DNA from: JASSUD01 sp031963005
Lineage (GTDB): Bacteria > Pseudomonadota > Gammaproteobacteria > Burkholderiales > Burkholderiaceae
Assembly (NCBI GenBank): GCA_031963005.1
Contig: JASSUL010000012.1
Span: forward strand, 1-64,000
Direction: 5' to 3'
DNA: 64,000 nucleotides
Shown: positions 53,701 through 61,974 of the stretch, piece after piece
Position numbering within the stretch: the stretch's first letter is position 1
Layout of the letters: the number at the start of each line of letters is the position of its first letter
Made by a program: the position numbers and the translations under genes
Notes under the pieces: model-generated
What the model was told of the DNA's origin: nothing
Database searches by the model: none
The model's input: the letters and a program-made list of their open reading frames with translations, nothing else

Positions 53701-55694
53701 GGGCATCCTTAGATATCGAGGTATTAAAAGACGCTCTGCGTATATTGACTGAACCGAATCGCTATACATCTGCGATGACACTGCCCAGGGCATTAATACA
53801 CTTTAGGGGCATGGCTAATTCAATAGTAGATACACTCAATGCAGCCTGTGTAGAACAAGCAAAATCGATATATATCGATATCCTTGCGGACAATGCACAG
53901 AAGGCCATCCTTTCTTTTGAGGCATTTTTTTCTGCGTATACTGAGCTTGAACATTATTCGATCCTGGCATTGCCTGCAGATGCCGTTCAGTCTTATATTG
54001 ATGAAGCTATTGCTTCTCTCTCTGCGCATGAAAAAGAGCAATTACACACTATTTTAAATAAAGAGGTTTATAAAGAATTACGTGCTTGTTTATTGAATGC
54101 CAGCTTTTCCATTAAAGCAGACCATGGCCGAGAAAGTAAGCAACTGGATTTTTTATCTTCCTATTTCTCTCTCCCTACTGATTTTTATAATAGAAAAACA
54201 GAAGAAATTAAACTAATACAAAAGTTAGAAGAAATTCAAGAGTTAAAAGAAATACAAACATTAAAAGAAAAACAAGATTTAGAAGAAATTCAAGAGCTAA
54301 TGGCAACAAAAGAGCTAATAGCCAAAAAAGAATTAAAAGTAATGCAAAAGTTAATAGCAATACAAGAGTTAAAAACAATACAAAAAAATAAAGTATTTAT
54401 AGAGTACCAGACAGAGATCAAACAATATATTCACAAAAAACTTCTTGAAGTCAAGAAAAATGTTGATCGGCTTTCGCAGGAAGTGACTTTAGAAAATGTA
54501 TTTACTAGCCATGAAAAAATAGGACCATTTAAAGCAATACAAAAGAATAAAACATTTATAGAGTACCAAGAGGCGATCAAAGAATATCTGCATATAGAAC
54601 TTTTTGATCTTGAGAAAAGTATTAATCAGTTAGCAACAGAAGCTGCTCTAGAAGATATACCTATCAGTCCGGTATTGGAAAGATCTATTCTAAAAAATAT
54701 ACCTACCAGCCGAGTATTACGAGGAACCATTCCAGAAGAGTTATTTTCAAAAATTGCATTCAAATTTAAAGAAATAATACCTTATGAATCTGATAAAGAA
54801 AAAGAAGAATTAAGAAAATTAATAACAAATACTCCACAAAAAATTACTGGAGTGACAAGAAAACCCACCACTGAATTCGAAAACTTTTTCGAGGGCCATT
54901 ATCAAAAATCAATAATTAAGTCGCAGCCATCAAAACTAGCAAATTATATAAAAATATCGGATAATTTTTTAATAGATATATCCAGAAGGAATATAAATAA
55001 TCTGTCCATTAATGGAAAAAATTATCCTCTTAGCTACAGCATTTCTTCTTCAGAAGAAGAAATAGTAAATCTTGTTTCAACATTGATAGATTTTTGCAAA
55101 AGTCAGAATGAATTTTTATTAATTTCATTTCTTCTTACTCAATTTACTATTCTAAGTTGCCACACTGTTTTTAGCTCAAAGCTTGTCCGATTGCCTGAAA
55201 TGTTAAATCTTGAAGAAGATACTCATTATACAGTTGCATTAAGTAGCGGCAGAAAAAACCGTTTCATATCCATTGATCGGCAGGCCGACGCAAGTGCATT
55301 ATTAAAAATTACTTATAAACTTGATGAAATCAAAGAGACTCCAAATAAAAATGGCGATCCGGTAGAATTCCAGCCTCATAGCTCTGCTGAATCACAACTG
55401 GTAGTAAAAATTGATGCTACAAATCCAGATTTAAATGAACGAGTAAAGTTACTGCGCAAACCCCATTTTGAGCACAATCTACAAATCCAGCCTTCCGATT
55501 CAGGAGCGTCGACACAGCAAACCCCTCTGCATAGGGCAGCAGACTCTATACGCAACGCCAGCGAGCAGCTCCAAAATGCAGTGGCCTCTGCACACAATAC
55601 CGCAGTTTCCGCAACTCAAAACCTTTACACTCGGAGCGCCCCACTCAGAGAACAGATCGACGCTTCCCTCAAACACGTCATCAACGTAGCATAA
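50703..55694 (+). CDS. unknown giant modular protein of the local family (1663 aa)
   Basis: Three tandem N-terminal modules at about 120-232, 291-392 and 431-548 share a pattern: ILQSPVCIKLLAQAIE / LFHSPLGLAAAIKALEQ / ILHSPESIALLVQ, then FKSW / FLQSWKWLL / FLQSWEYFLL, then FYKLRAAIW / LYNRLNACLW / FYEQLHTALW. About 577-615 is the family module (AFLEGK, LPKGFFDALPRTSLVSL). Residues about 818-883 are an 11-residue tandem repeat and about 1175-1228 a six-residue coiled-coil repeat (LKEIQx). About 1425-1600 is the C-terminal domain shared with the 1022-residue protein (LSINGKNYPL, FLLTQFT). The tail is amphipathic (IRNASEQLQNAVASAHN). From about 54050 the DNA becomes AT-rich. I know of no matching family. 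Effector-like, by inference. Confidence 0.7.
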   Translation: MLNRSTISLSQAPLNFNNLLPNANARLRATAPMRPPSRIYGNADRHEGAALLKALSELHPGNRHSSEGELESTLTTLIQADAAAPQNDSEAQTSSIQAALLNDPVFLEASWSLLENYEQTALLDILQSPVCIKLLAQAIEEQAPSPPLFFKSWRQILLKASSEHSCAKPDLNTLDITVLKTVLHALHGAASETTPQTLLEDGKSEPAIPQIFYKLRAAIWNQNALNLLQNFEKSADSAEAGKVQAFTQALKLLFPGNGPYSAYEHDPEKAPYAALLKAHNLRTFNEFKLEEQKQRLLNLFHSPLGLAAAIKALEQIPSDHAFLQSWKWLLAQESLHHTDGLSTVETAQLNKLQQWLYFEAEKTADIKQGSLYNRLNACLWQRNEAVLLEQFENRGFFPKEVRTLQQGFEALFHSVEHKPTAPAIWWSNLTPKQQTLVLNILHSPESIALLVQTQHQKSAAPAFLQSWEYFLLQETPAHSCTYSLDALDPFTIKFALDWLRPAVQKAAGQQRESVNAQGPSNASGVRAKPNRFYEQLHTALWRHARTELGQATKSAGLFHALTDIKGKQREEIADLRANIASYLTAFLEGKSASLPKGFFDALPRTSLVSLHRWTQRWGAMLETDDRFRERVGKLHAAVTQHLEAQAHFQKLETYFLEEVEGPIQTAIKDFQKACCDPSHTQKVQQTLETLSNTLTHFWTHICARRFTIFTPEDQNKISAMDPHKALNAIYQNKPIHSSQKAAIPPSLHERLHQSAYSRLQASLDKVQDAAKTEAIGPFPDPANTAMWPSSPLSQFIYSEIELALSHLYPVDQALPALEKIFPALPTKQEEIFSALSEQQQEIFAVLSTQQKERSAARSTQQEEISAARSTHQEKIFAALSTEQLHTLHHHYSKSPLQETTLALRQCVENVVVQRIEHTVQDLQNLTQALEAAAVFPIAAFKQFQSILHTLQRLHTPAIDAALESAAEDPEHFATFQELNRIPEYIEHFYTAINAIPTAFWASLDIEVLKDALRILTEPNRYTSAMTLPRALIHFRGMANSIVDTLNAACVEQAKSIYIDILADNAQKAILSFEAFFSAYTELEHYSILALPADAVQSYIDEAIASLSAHEKEQLHTILNKEVYKELRACLLNASFSIKADHGRESKQLDFLSSYFSLPTDFYNRKTEEIKLIQKLEEIQELKEIQTLKEKQDLEEIQELMATKELIAKKELKVMQKLIAIQELKTIQKNKVFIEYQTEIKQYIHKKLLEVKKNVDRLSQEVTLENVFTSHEKIGPFKAIQKNKTFIEYQEAIKEYLHIELFDLEKSINQLATEAALEDIPISPVLERSILKNIPTSRVLRGTIPEELFSKIAFKFKEIIPYESDKEKEELRKLITNTPQKITGVTRKPTTEFENFFEGHYQKSIIKSQPSKLANYIKISDNFLIDISRRNINNLSINGKNYPLSYSISSSEEEIVNLVSTLIDFCKSQNEFLLISFLLTQFTILSCHTVFSSKLVRLPEMLNLEEDTHYTVALSSGRKNRFISIDRQADASALLKITYKLDEIKETPNKNGDPVEFQPHSSAESQLVVKIDATNPDLNERVKLLRKPHFEHNLQIQPSDSGASTQQTPLHRAADSIRNASEQLQNAVASAHNTAVSATQNLYTRSAPLREQIDASLKHVINVA
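53154..53351 (+). repeat. 33-bp in-frame tandem repeat, six copies
   Basis: Six units of 33 bp encode diverged copies of an 11-residue unit such as EIFSALSEQQQ and EISAARSTHQE inside the 1663-residue protein. The copy number is likely to vary between strains. Confidence 0.9.
54225..54386 (+). repeat. 18-bp in-frame tandem repeat, nine copies
   Basis: Nine units of 18 bp encode the hexapeptide pattern L-K/E-E-I-Q-x (LEEIQE, LKEIQT, LIAIQE), predicted to form a charged helix or coiled coil. A longer internal duplication follows (NKVFIEYQTEIKQYI and NKTFIEYQEAIKEYL). Confidence 0.9.
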
Positions 55695-55819
55695 GCGTAT
55701 TCATATATCGCTGATTTTTTGACGCACGCTATTTTATACTCTGGCATTTTCATCACCCTGTAACGCTAAACGGGGAAACGTAGGGATTTGGCTCTTTTAC
55801 TTGCCATACATGACTGACA

Positions 55820-57271
55820 ATGAGTAAACCTAAAACCTACTATGTATGTAATGCCTGCGGAGGGCAAACCCCTAAATGGCAGGGGTGTTGTCCCGCGTGT
55901 GGAGCTTGGAATACGCTTTCTGAGCATCAGGTGGACACAGAAACATCGCGTTTTCAGGGATTAGCGCAGGCATCACCTTTGCAATCGCTCACTGCGATCA
56001 AGGCTACTGAAGTACCGCGTTTTTCAAGCGGTATCGCTGAATTTGACCGCGTACTCGGCGGAGGATTTGTTCCAGGAGGGGTAGTCCTCATTGGAGGGGA
56101 TCCTGGTATTGGCAAATCCACCTTATTATTGCAATCGCTCGCACTCCAAAGCAGTAAAGAGTCGAATCAATCCGTTTTGTATGTCAGTGGAGAGGAATCT
56201 GGAGCGCAGATCGCACTGCGTGCGCACCGTTTAGGCTTAATCGACCCTCCTCGGGACTCTAAAAATACCAAAGATGCCCCAGCAACCCAGGGGATGCAAA
56301 ACGTGCAATTGCTTGCGGATATTTCCTTGGAACGCATCACAGCGGTCATAATACAAGAGCGTCCCCGCGTAGCCGTCATCGACTCTATTCAAACACTCTA
56401 TTCCTCCGCACTCAGTTCAGCGCCAGGCTCCGTCTCACAAGTACGAGAATGCGCCGCCCAACTCACCCGACTCGCGAAACAAAGCAATGTGACCTTAATT
56501 ATGGTCGGCCATGTTACTAAAGAAGGCAGCCTTGCTGGTCCTCGCGTATTGGAGCATATAGTCGATACGGTCCTCTATTTTGAAGGGGATACGCATTCTG
56601 CATTTCGTTTGGTACGCGCGTTTAAGAATCGCTTTGGAGCGGTCAATGAATTAGGGGTTTTTGCGATGACAGAGCGAGGGTTACGCGGAGTCGCCAACCC
56701 CTCTGCCCTCTTTTTATCTCATCACAACCAGGCCGTTGCAGGATCTTGTGTACTCGTTACCCAAGAGGGTACACGGTCTTTATTGGTAGAAATTCAAGCA
56801 TTGGTTGATACCGCACATATTCCTAACCCTCGTCGCCTAGCCGTAGGATTAGAACATAATCGATTGGCGATGCTGCTTGCGGTTTTACACCGCCATGCCG
56901 GCATCGCCTGCTTTGATCAAGATGTTTTCCTTAATGCGGTAGGCGGTGTCAAAATTACGGAGCCGGCCGCGGATCTAGCCGTGTTATTAGCCATCCATTC
57001 TTCACTGCGCAATACGGCTTTACCCAAAGGGTTAGTCGTGTTTGGTGAAGTGGGGTTAGCAGGCGAAATTCGTCCATGCCCACGCGGGCAAGAACGGCTT
57101 AAAGAAGCCGCCAAATTAGGCTTTACCCACGCGATTATTCCCCGCGCCAATCTTCCCTCTAAGGCGGGCTCGTCTAAAGCAGGACAAGCCAGTTGCACTA
57201 TCGATGGCCTGACTGTATATGCCGTCGATCGCCTTGAAAAAGCGATCGAACTAGCTTGTCAGCAACTCTGA
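55820..57271 (+). CDS. radA: DNA repair protein RadA
   Basis: 483 residues. N-terminal zinc finger (CNACGGQTPKWQGCCPACGAW), RecA-like ATPase with Walker A GGDPGIGKSTLLLQ, the RadA-specific KNRFG motif (RAFKNRFGAVNELG), and a C-terminal Lon-protease-like domain (VGGVKITEPAADLAVLLAI, VVFGEVGLAGEIRPC). It promotes branch migration in recombination repair. It is slightly longer than usual because of a small insert near 150-160 (DSKNTKDAPATQG). In Burkholderia it normally neighbours alr. Here it is about 28 kb away, so order has been broken. Confidence 0.96.
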   Translation: MSKPKTYYVCNACGGQTPKWQGCCPACGAWNTLSEHQVDTETSRFQGLAQASPLQSLTAIKATEVPRFSSGIAEFDRVLGGGFVPGGVVLIGGDPGIGKSTLLLQSLALQSSKESNQSVLYVSGEESGAQIALRAHRLGLIDPPRDSKNTKDAPATQGMQNVQLLADISLERITAVIIQERPRVAVIDSIQTLYSSALSSAPGSVSQVRECAAQLTRLAKQSNVTLIMVGHVTKEGSLAGPRVLEHIVDTVLYFEGDTHSAFRLVRAFKNRFGAVNELGVFAMTERGLRGVANPSALFLSHHNQAVAGSCVLVTQEGTRSLLVEIQALVDTAHIPNPRRLAVGLEHNRLAMLLAVLHRHAGIACFDQDVFLNAVGGVKITEPAADLAVLLAIHSSLRNTALPKGLVVFGEVGLAGEIRPCPRGQERLKEAAKLGFTHAIIPRANLPSKAGSSKAGQASCTIDGLTVYAVDRLEKAIELACQQL

Positions 57272-57450
57272 GCGACAGCTATTTTTCGATCGCATTGCAA
57301 GCCACACATTGACTTCCTCTCAAAAGCGTTCTCCCCGCTTTCTTTGCCAACACGCTATTGCCTAAACCTAATATATAGGTTTTTTGCGTATATTGTCTTT
57401 TCAATTTTCTGAAAAATAGAATAACTTTCTTAGAAAAAATTCCACTTAGC

Positions 57451-57482
57451 ATATTAAGATATTTTTTAAAATATCTTAATAT
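57451..57482. repeat. 32-bp palindrome
   Basis: Perfect 15-bp arms (atattaagatatttt and its complement) are separated by two T. There is no following T run. It may be an operator or hairpin downstream of radA. Confidence 0.7.
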
Positions 57483-57563
57483 ATAAATCATTCATAATAT
57501 TTGCGAAAATTCTTAAAGAGAATTATTTAATAAATAATATAAAATTCAATTTTTCTCAAATTT

Positions 57564-57625
57564 ATTACTTTTCCATAAAATAATTTATATTTATATATTT
57601 TAAAATTATTTTATGGAAAAGTAAT
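57564..57625. promoter_or_regulatory. perfect 23-bp inverted repeat upstream of the 412-aa gene
   Basis: The arms at 57564-57586 and 57603-57625 (attacttttccataaaataa and complement) match perfectly around a short AT-only loop. The right arm ends 26 bp before the ATG at 57652, in the position of a 5' leader. It could hide the start region in a hairpin or be a dimeric protein-binding site, possibly for the HTH proteins that follow. Confidence 0.6.
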
Positions 57626-57651
57626 ATTCAAAAATATTAATAATTAATTTT

Positions 57652-58890
57652 ATGACTTTTATAAATTCCCAATTGCCGTATTTTACGTATCCCTATTCTG
57701 TAGAGGGACAATATAATCCACCACAATCTACACACCAGAATGGATTTTTTCAAAATGATGCTACCATGCTCAACACACAGCCTGTGTTTTTAGATGAGCA
57801 TGCTTATGATCAAGCGCCTTTTCAGGCACCTATGGAATATCCATGCTATGGTTATTCTCTAGATACAACCTTTACATTACCTGCCCATACGGATATATCC
57901 AGCACGCAGTTTCCTTTAGAAAACACTATACCGCTTTTACCACCGATGTATGATGCATATGGTCATATCAATCATTTTTCTGAAGATATAACTGCTTTTG
58001 ATTCTACGGTTAATTCTGCTTTTGATTTTACTGTCGGCTCTACTATTGATCCTACTTTTTACCCTACCGTTGATCCGAATTTTAATTTTCCGAATTTTAA
58101 TTTTATTACACAGCAGACACCACAATACTTTTTTGATAATACATTAGCATATCCTTCTTATAGCTCTTCTTATTATATCGATCCATCCCTATTAGAGCCT
58201 GTTTTTTCAAAAAACTCAAATGCCATTTATCAAGAAACTCATCCCCATTCTTTTATAAATAGCATTACTCATGAAACTCAATATGAGGTTTATGAAAAAA
58301 ATATCCCTTCTAATAATATAATTGCAAAAATAAGAGAAAATCTTATTTCAAAAATACTTTCGAATCCAAAAAAATATGCAGAAATCACAAAAAACTTTAT
58401 CAGTAAGGTAGATTTTTTATACAAATATAATATTCCACCACAAAATGATGATTTTTCTCTTATATATAAATATAAAGAAAAAATTGACACTCTCTTTAAA
58501 AAAAATATAACAAAGCAAGATTTTTCAGAAAAAATAACAAAATTTCTCTCTGAGAATAATGAATCTATACATGGATTAATAGAAAATTATTATAAAATTG
58601 AAATAAATAAATCAAAATTTATTCATTTTACTATATATATTTTAGAAAAATCCATGGAGAATAATAAAAAATGGGGTTATTTTTCAGGCGGAAAAGATTA
58701 TATTGATATGAGAACCATTTCAAAAACATTTTGTATAGGAAACAACACTATTATTAAATGGAAATTGAAAATAAATAAATTGCACAATATTAGCAAACAG
58801 GACACAGCAAAAAACACGTACTCTAATAATAAAGGTACTATAACGCGCAGCCAGGCTAAGAAGAGAACATACGCTAACGCAATAGCATAA
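57652..58890 (+). CDS. unknown AT-rich protein with C-terminal HTH-like motif (412 aa)
   Basis: No family recognised. A tandem paralogue of the next gene: both begin MTFI.SQ.PYF, contain FQAPMEYPCY near residue 65, and end in AIA. Residues about 118-150 are a degenerate short repeat (STVNSAFDFTVGSTIDPTF, YPTVDPNFNFPNFNF) missing from its neighbour. About 225-345 is helical and lysine-rich. Near 350-378 a helix-turn-helix-like segment (RTISKTFCIGNNTIIKWKLK) suggests DNA binding. No signal or membrane segment is seen. It is strongly AT-rich, unlike radA or ilvA, suggesting transfer. A symbiont protein that acts on DNA, possibly in the host, is speculation. Confidence 0.6.
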   Translation: MTFINSQLPYFTYPYSVEGQYNPPQSTHQNGFFQNDATMLNTQPVFLDEHAYDQAPFQAPMEYPCYGYSLDTTFTLPAHTDISSTQFPLENTIPLLPPMYDAYGHINHFSEDITAFDSTVNSAFDFTVGSTIDPTFYPTVDPNFNFPNFNFITQQTPQYFFDNTLAYPSYSSSYYIDPSLLEPVFSKNSNAIYQETHPHSFINSITHETQYEVYEKNIPSNNIIAKIRENLISKILSNPKKYAEITKNFISKVDFLYKYNIPPQNDDFSLIYKYKEKIDTLFKKNITKQDFSEKITKFLSENNESIHGLIENYYKIEINKSKFIHFTIYILEKSMENNKKWGYFSGGKDYIDMRTISKTFCIGNNTIIKWKLKINKLHNISKQDTAKNTYSNNKGTITRSQAKKRTYANAIA

Positions 58891-58951
58891 ACATCTTTAA
58901 AAACACATTGTGAAATTTTTCACATTATAAAAAATATTAAGATTTCGTTTT

Positions 58952-59974
58952 ATGACCTTCATCCGTTCTCAATCTCCCTATTTCAAATATTTTTATTCTG
59001 CAGAGGGATCGTGTAATCCACCACCGTCTACCTCTCAGAATGAATTACTTCAAAATAATGAAATAACGCTCGATACACGGCGCATATTTTTGCATGAGCA
59101 TTCATATGACCAAGTCCTTTTTCAAGCGCCTATGGAATATCCATGCTATGACCACACTCCGAATGGAACCGTTATATTACCTTCCAATACGGTTAACGAT
59201 ACTTTGCAGAATTCTTTAGAAAACGCTATGCTGCCTGTACAGCTGACTGATGAAGAATATTGTAATTTAAATCATTTTTTTAAAGAGATGATTTCTTTTT
59301 ATCCTGTTAAGCAACAGACGCCACAATGCATTTATAATGATCTATTATTTTATCCATTTTATGGCTCTTCTGATCTTATTAATCCATCCATATCAGAACC
59401 TTTTCGGCTAGAAGATCTCGATATAATTCATAAAGAAGCCCCTCTCCTTTCTTCGACAAAAAATAGCATTCCAGAAACTCAATCTGAGACTCATGCTGTT
59501 AAAATGAAAGAGATAGTCAAAAATTTTGTCTTTGAAGTTAATTTTTCATACAACCATAATAGCCTTTCTCTTTTATATAAATATCAAAGAGAAATTGATG
59601 CCATTTTTGAAAAAATTCAAAAAAAGAAAGATTTTCGAGAAAAAATAAAAAAGTTGTTTTTCAATAGTAATGAATTTCTTATAGAATTAAGAAATTATTA
59701 CATTACACATAAAAAAGAAAAAATAAAATTTATAAATTTTATTATATATATCGCAGATGCAGCTCTCGAACACAATAAGAAAAAGAATTACAATGTGGAA
59801 GATGAACGCTATATTGATAACCATACCATTGCAAAAACATTTTTCTTGACAAGAAAAACAATATATAACTGGAAGTTTAGAGCTCATAACTTAAATGGTA
59901 TATATTCTACGCGCCGACATATTCCGCCTTACAGCAGTACTGAGAAACTTACTCATACTCAAGCAATAGCATAA
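58952..59974 (+). CDS. unknown AT-rich protein, paralogue of the previous gene (340 aa)
   Basis: It shares the N-terminal third (PPPSTSQNELLQN, LHEHSYDQVLFQAPMEYPCY), the helical middle (SLLYKYQREIDAIFEK) and the C-terminal HTH-like motif at about 288-312 (HTIAKTFFLTRKTIYNWKF) with the 412-residue protein, but lacks its low-complexity insert. It is separated from it by 61 bp carrying a 7-bp inverted repeat (tgtgaaa, tttcaca at 58909-58924). The identical tttatgac start context shows a gene duplication. The function is unknown. Confidence 0.6.
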   Translation: MTFIRSQSPYFKYFYSAEGSCNPPPSTSQNELLQNNEITLDTRRIFLHEHSYDQVLFQAPMEYPCYDHTPNGTVILPSNTVNDTLQNSLENAMLPVQLTDEEYCNLNHFFKEMISFYPVKQQTPQCIYNDLLFYPFYGSSDLINPSISEPFRLEDLDIIHKEAPLLSSTKNSIPETQSETHAVKMKEIVKNFVFEVNFSYNHNSLSLLYKYQREIDAIFEKIQKKKDFREKIKKLFFNSNEFLIELRNYYITHKKEKIKFINFIIYIADAALEHNKKKNYNVEDERYIDNHTIAKTFFLTRKTIYNWKFRAHNLNGIYSTRRHIPPYSSTEKLTHTQAIA

Positions 59975-60006
59975 ATGTTTGGATTGCTAAACGGAGATAT
60001 ATGCCA

Positions 60007-60059
60007 AAGTGCGAATATATATATGCCCACTTCGGGCTATTTCAGACCATTTCGCACTT
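60007..60059. terminator. convergent-gene hairpin at the ilvA stop
   Basis: A perfect 9-bp outer repeat (aagtgcgaa at 60007-60015, ttcgcactt at 60051-60059) encloses a small GC stem (gccc acttc gggc). It lies between the convergent 340-residue gene and ilvA and overlaps the ilvA stop. There is no long T run, so terminator activity is only likely. Confidence 0.45.
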
Positions 60060-61617
60060 ACATGCATCTTAAAAAAAGCTGATATACAGGATTATGCGTC
60101 TCATCCCACCAAGGGTAACCAAGCGCTTCTAAAAATAGAGACAGTGCTGGGGTGTCCACCTCTGGAACCTGCAGCCCTACCAAGATACGGCCATAATCTG
60201 CACCCTGATTACGGTAGTGGAAGAGACTAATATTCCAATGTGGCGCTAAGGCAGTCAGAAAATGCATTAAAGCACCAGGGCATTCCGGGAATTCGAAGCG
60301 ATAGAGGCGTTCATGCGTTGCTAATGCAGAACGTCCGCCGACTAAGTGCCGGATATGTTGTTTGGCTAATTCATCGTGACTCAAATCCAGTACGGGAAAT
60401 TGATGGCGCTTAAAAAGCGCTGCCATATCAACGATGTCTGCTTGATTTTGAATTTGCAAACCGACCAAAAGATGGGCTACATGGGCATCTGCGATACGGT
60501 AACTGAACTCCGTGACTTGGCGTGCGCCAATTAATGTACACAATTGCTTAAAGCTGGCTCGGGATTCTTGAATCGTAATCGCAAAGAGTGCTTCCCGCGC
60601 TTCTCCTCCTTGCGCACGCTCTGCAATAAAGCGCAAGCGGTCAAAGTTCAGGTTTGCGCCAGATAACACCGCCACCAGGGTTTGAGCAGGTCCTGGGGTA
60701 CGCTCTGCGTAAACTTTGGCACCGGCAACCGCCAAAGCCCCTGCTGGCTCGAGCAAACTGCGTGTATCGGTAAAGACTTCTTTAATCGCTGCACATAATG
60801 CATCGGTATCGACACAAATCACTTCGTCGATCGAATCCTGGCAAATACGCAGCGTTTCTTCGCCAACCTGCTTCACAGCGGTGCCATCTGCAAATAAGCC
60901 CACTGTATCGAGAACAATACGCTCTCCCGTTGCCAGAGAACGGGCCATCGCGCACGAATCCTCTGTCTGCACGCCAATCACCCGAATAGCAGGACGCACG
61001 GCTTTAATATAAGCGGCCATACCTGCCGCCAACCCCCCGCCACCAATAGGTACAAAGATGGCATCGATCGATCCCGGGTATTGCCTTAAAATTTCCATCG
61101 CGACAGTCCCTTGACCTGCGATGACATCCGGATCATCAAACGGATGCACAAAGGTCGCGCCACTGATCGTTTGCAAATCCAGTGCGTGCTGATAGGCATC
61201 ACTATACGAAGTACCATGCAATACGATATTTACCGCGTCTCCTCCTAGCGCACGCACCGCATCAATTTTGACCTGGGGCGCCGTAATGGGCATCACAATC
61301 GTCGCGCGTAAGGCAAGGCGCGCCGCTGCCAAGGCAACGCCTTGTGCATGGTTGCCTGCAGAAGCGGCTATGACGCCACGTGCCCGCTCTGCCGCACTGA
61401 GCTGCGCTATTTTGTTATAGGCCCCTCGGAGCTTAAAAGAAAATACGGGCTGCTTATCCTCACGCTTAAAATATACCGTATGCCCCACCTGGGCAGAAAA
61501 GGCGGGGGCATATTCAAACTCGGTTTCACGCGCTACATCGTAGACGCGCGCGGTTTCTATTTTCTGGACATAGTCTGCCAGTGAGAGAGGAGAAGAGGCC
61601 GTCATGGGTTCATTCAT
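60058..61617 (-). CDS. ilvA: threonine deaminase (biosynthetic)
   Basis: 519 residues. The catalytic domain has the PLP lysine in SFKLRGAYNK, plus AASAGNHAQGVALAA and PIGGGGLAAGMAA for phosphate binding. The C-terminal part has two ACT-like regulatory halves (LFAITIQESRASFKQLCTLI; YRFEFPECPGALMHFLTAL), so it is the isoleucine-feedback-regulated long form. It makes 2-oxobutanoate from threonine for isoleucine synthesis. Confidence 0.96.
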   Translation of the reverse strand: MNEPMTASSPLSLADYVQKIETARVYDVARETEFEYAPAFSAQVGHTVYFKREDKQPVFSFKLRGAYNKIAQLSAAERARGVIAASAGNHAQGVALAAARLALRATIVMPITAPQVKIDAVRALGGDAVNIVLHGTSYSDAYQHALDLQTISGATFVHPFDDPDVIAGQGTVAMEILRQYPGSIDAIFVPIGGGGLAAGMAAYIKAVRPAIRVIGVQTEDSCAMARSLATGERIVLDTVGLFADGTAVKQVGEETLRICQDSIDEVICVDTDALCAAIKEVFTDTRSLLEPAGALAVAGAKVYAERTPGPAQTLVAVLSGANLNFDRLRFIAERAQGGEAREALFAITIQESRASFKQLCTLIGARQVTEFSYRIADAHVAHLLVGLQIQNQADIVDMAALFKRHQFPVLDLSHDELAKQHIRHLVGGRSALATHERLYRFEFPECPGALMHFLTALAPHWNISLFHYRNQGADYGRILVGLQVPEVDTPALSLFLEALGYPWWDETHNPVYQLFLRCM

Positions 61618-61742
61618 GTTGAAAAAAACGCTTTGAGAACCACTAAAATGGCCAACAAAGAAAAAAGTACTGCATTCGATAAAGACAGAGACTAAGGCGC
61701 TTGCTAGCTACTCACCAGATCATCGGCTCAATGTTTGAGCAA

Positions 61743-61969
61743 TAGACTTCTTTCGAAACCGAGTAGCCCGTATGGTAGGTTGGTGGTGACGAATTGAATC
61801 AAATACGGAACCCCAACATGCGTACCCCTGACTTTTAATGGTTGCTTTTAGATAATCATAAGCTGATCATCAAGGACGTCATGGCGTGCATATTGGGGTT
61901 CCTTCGTCACCACCAACCTACCGCTGGCTGGGAGGAATGACGCCGATACAAGGTTTCGAAAGAAGTCTA
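61743..61969. mobile_element. MITE-like element with nested arms, 227 bp
   Basis: Perfect 17-bp terminal inverted repeats tagacttctttcgaaac lie at 61743-61759 and 61953-61969. Inside are the catattggggttccttcg-type arms seen at 22.6, 37.4 and 43.1 kb, and gggaggaatgacgcc as in the element at 2485-2602. It ends 5 bp before the dcd stop codon, so it fills the dcd-ilvA gap. It has no coding capacity. Confidence 0.8.
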
Positions 61970-61974
61970 ATAAA

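Larger units (their letters stand above)
57272..57651. other. AT-rich intergenic region with two strong palindromes
   Basis: 380 bp, much AT-richer than radA. It contains the palindromes at 57451-57482 and 57564-57625 and no supportable gene. Confidence 0.6.

Noticed and set aside
57652..59974. TAL-effector-like (BAT) proteins, known from endofungal Burkholderia
   Set aside because: There are no 33-residue repeats with paired variable residues; only a single HTH-like motif is present.
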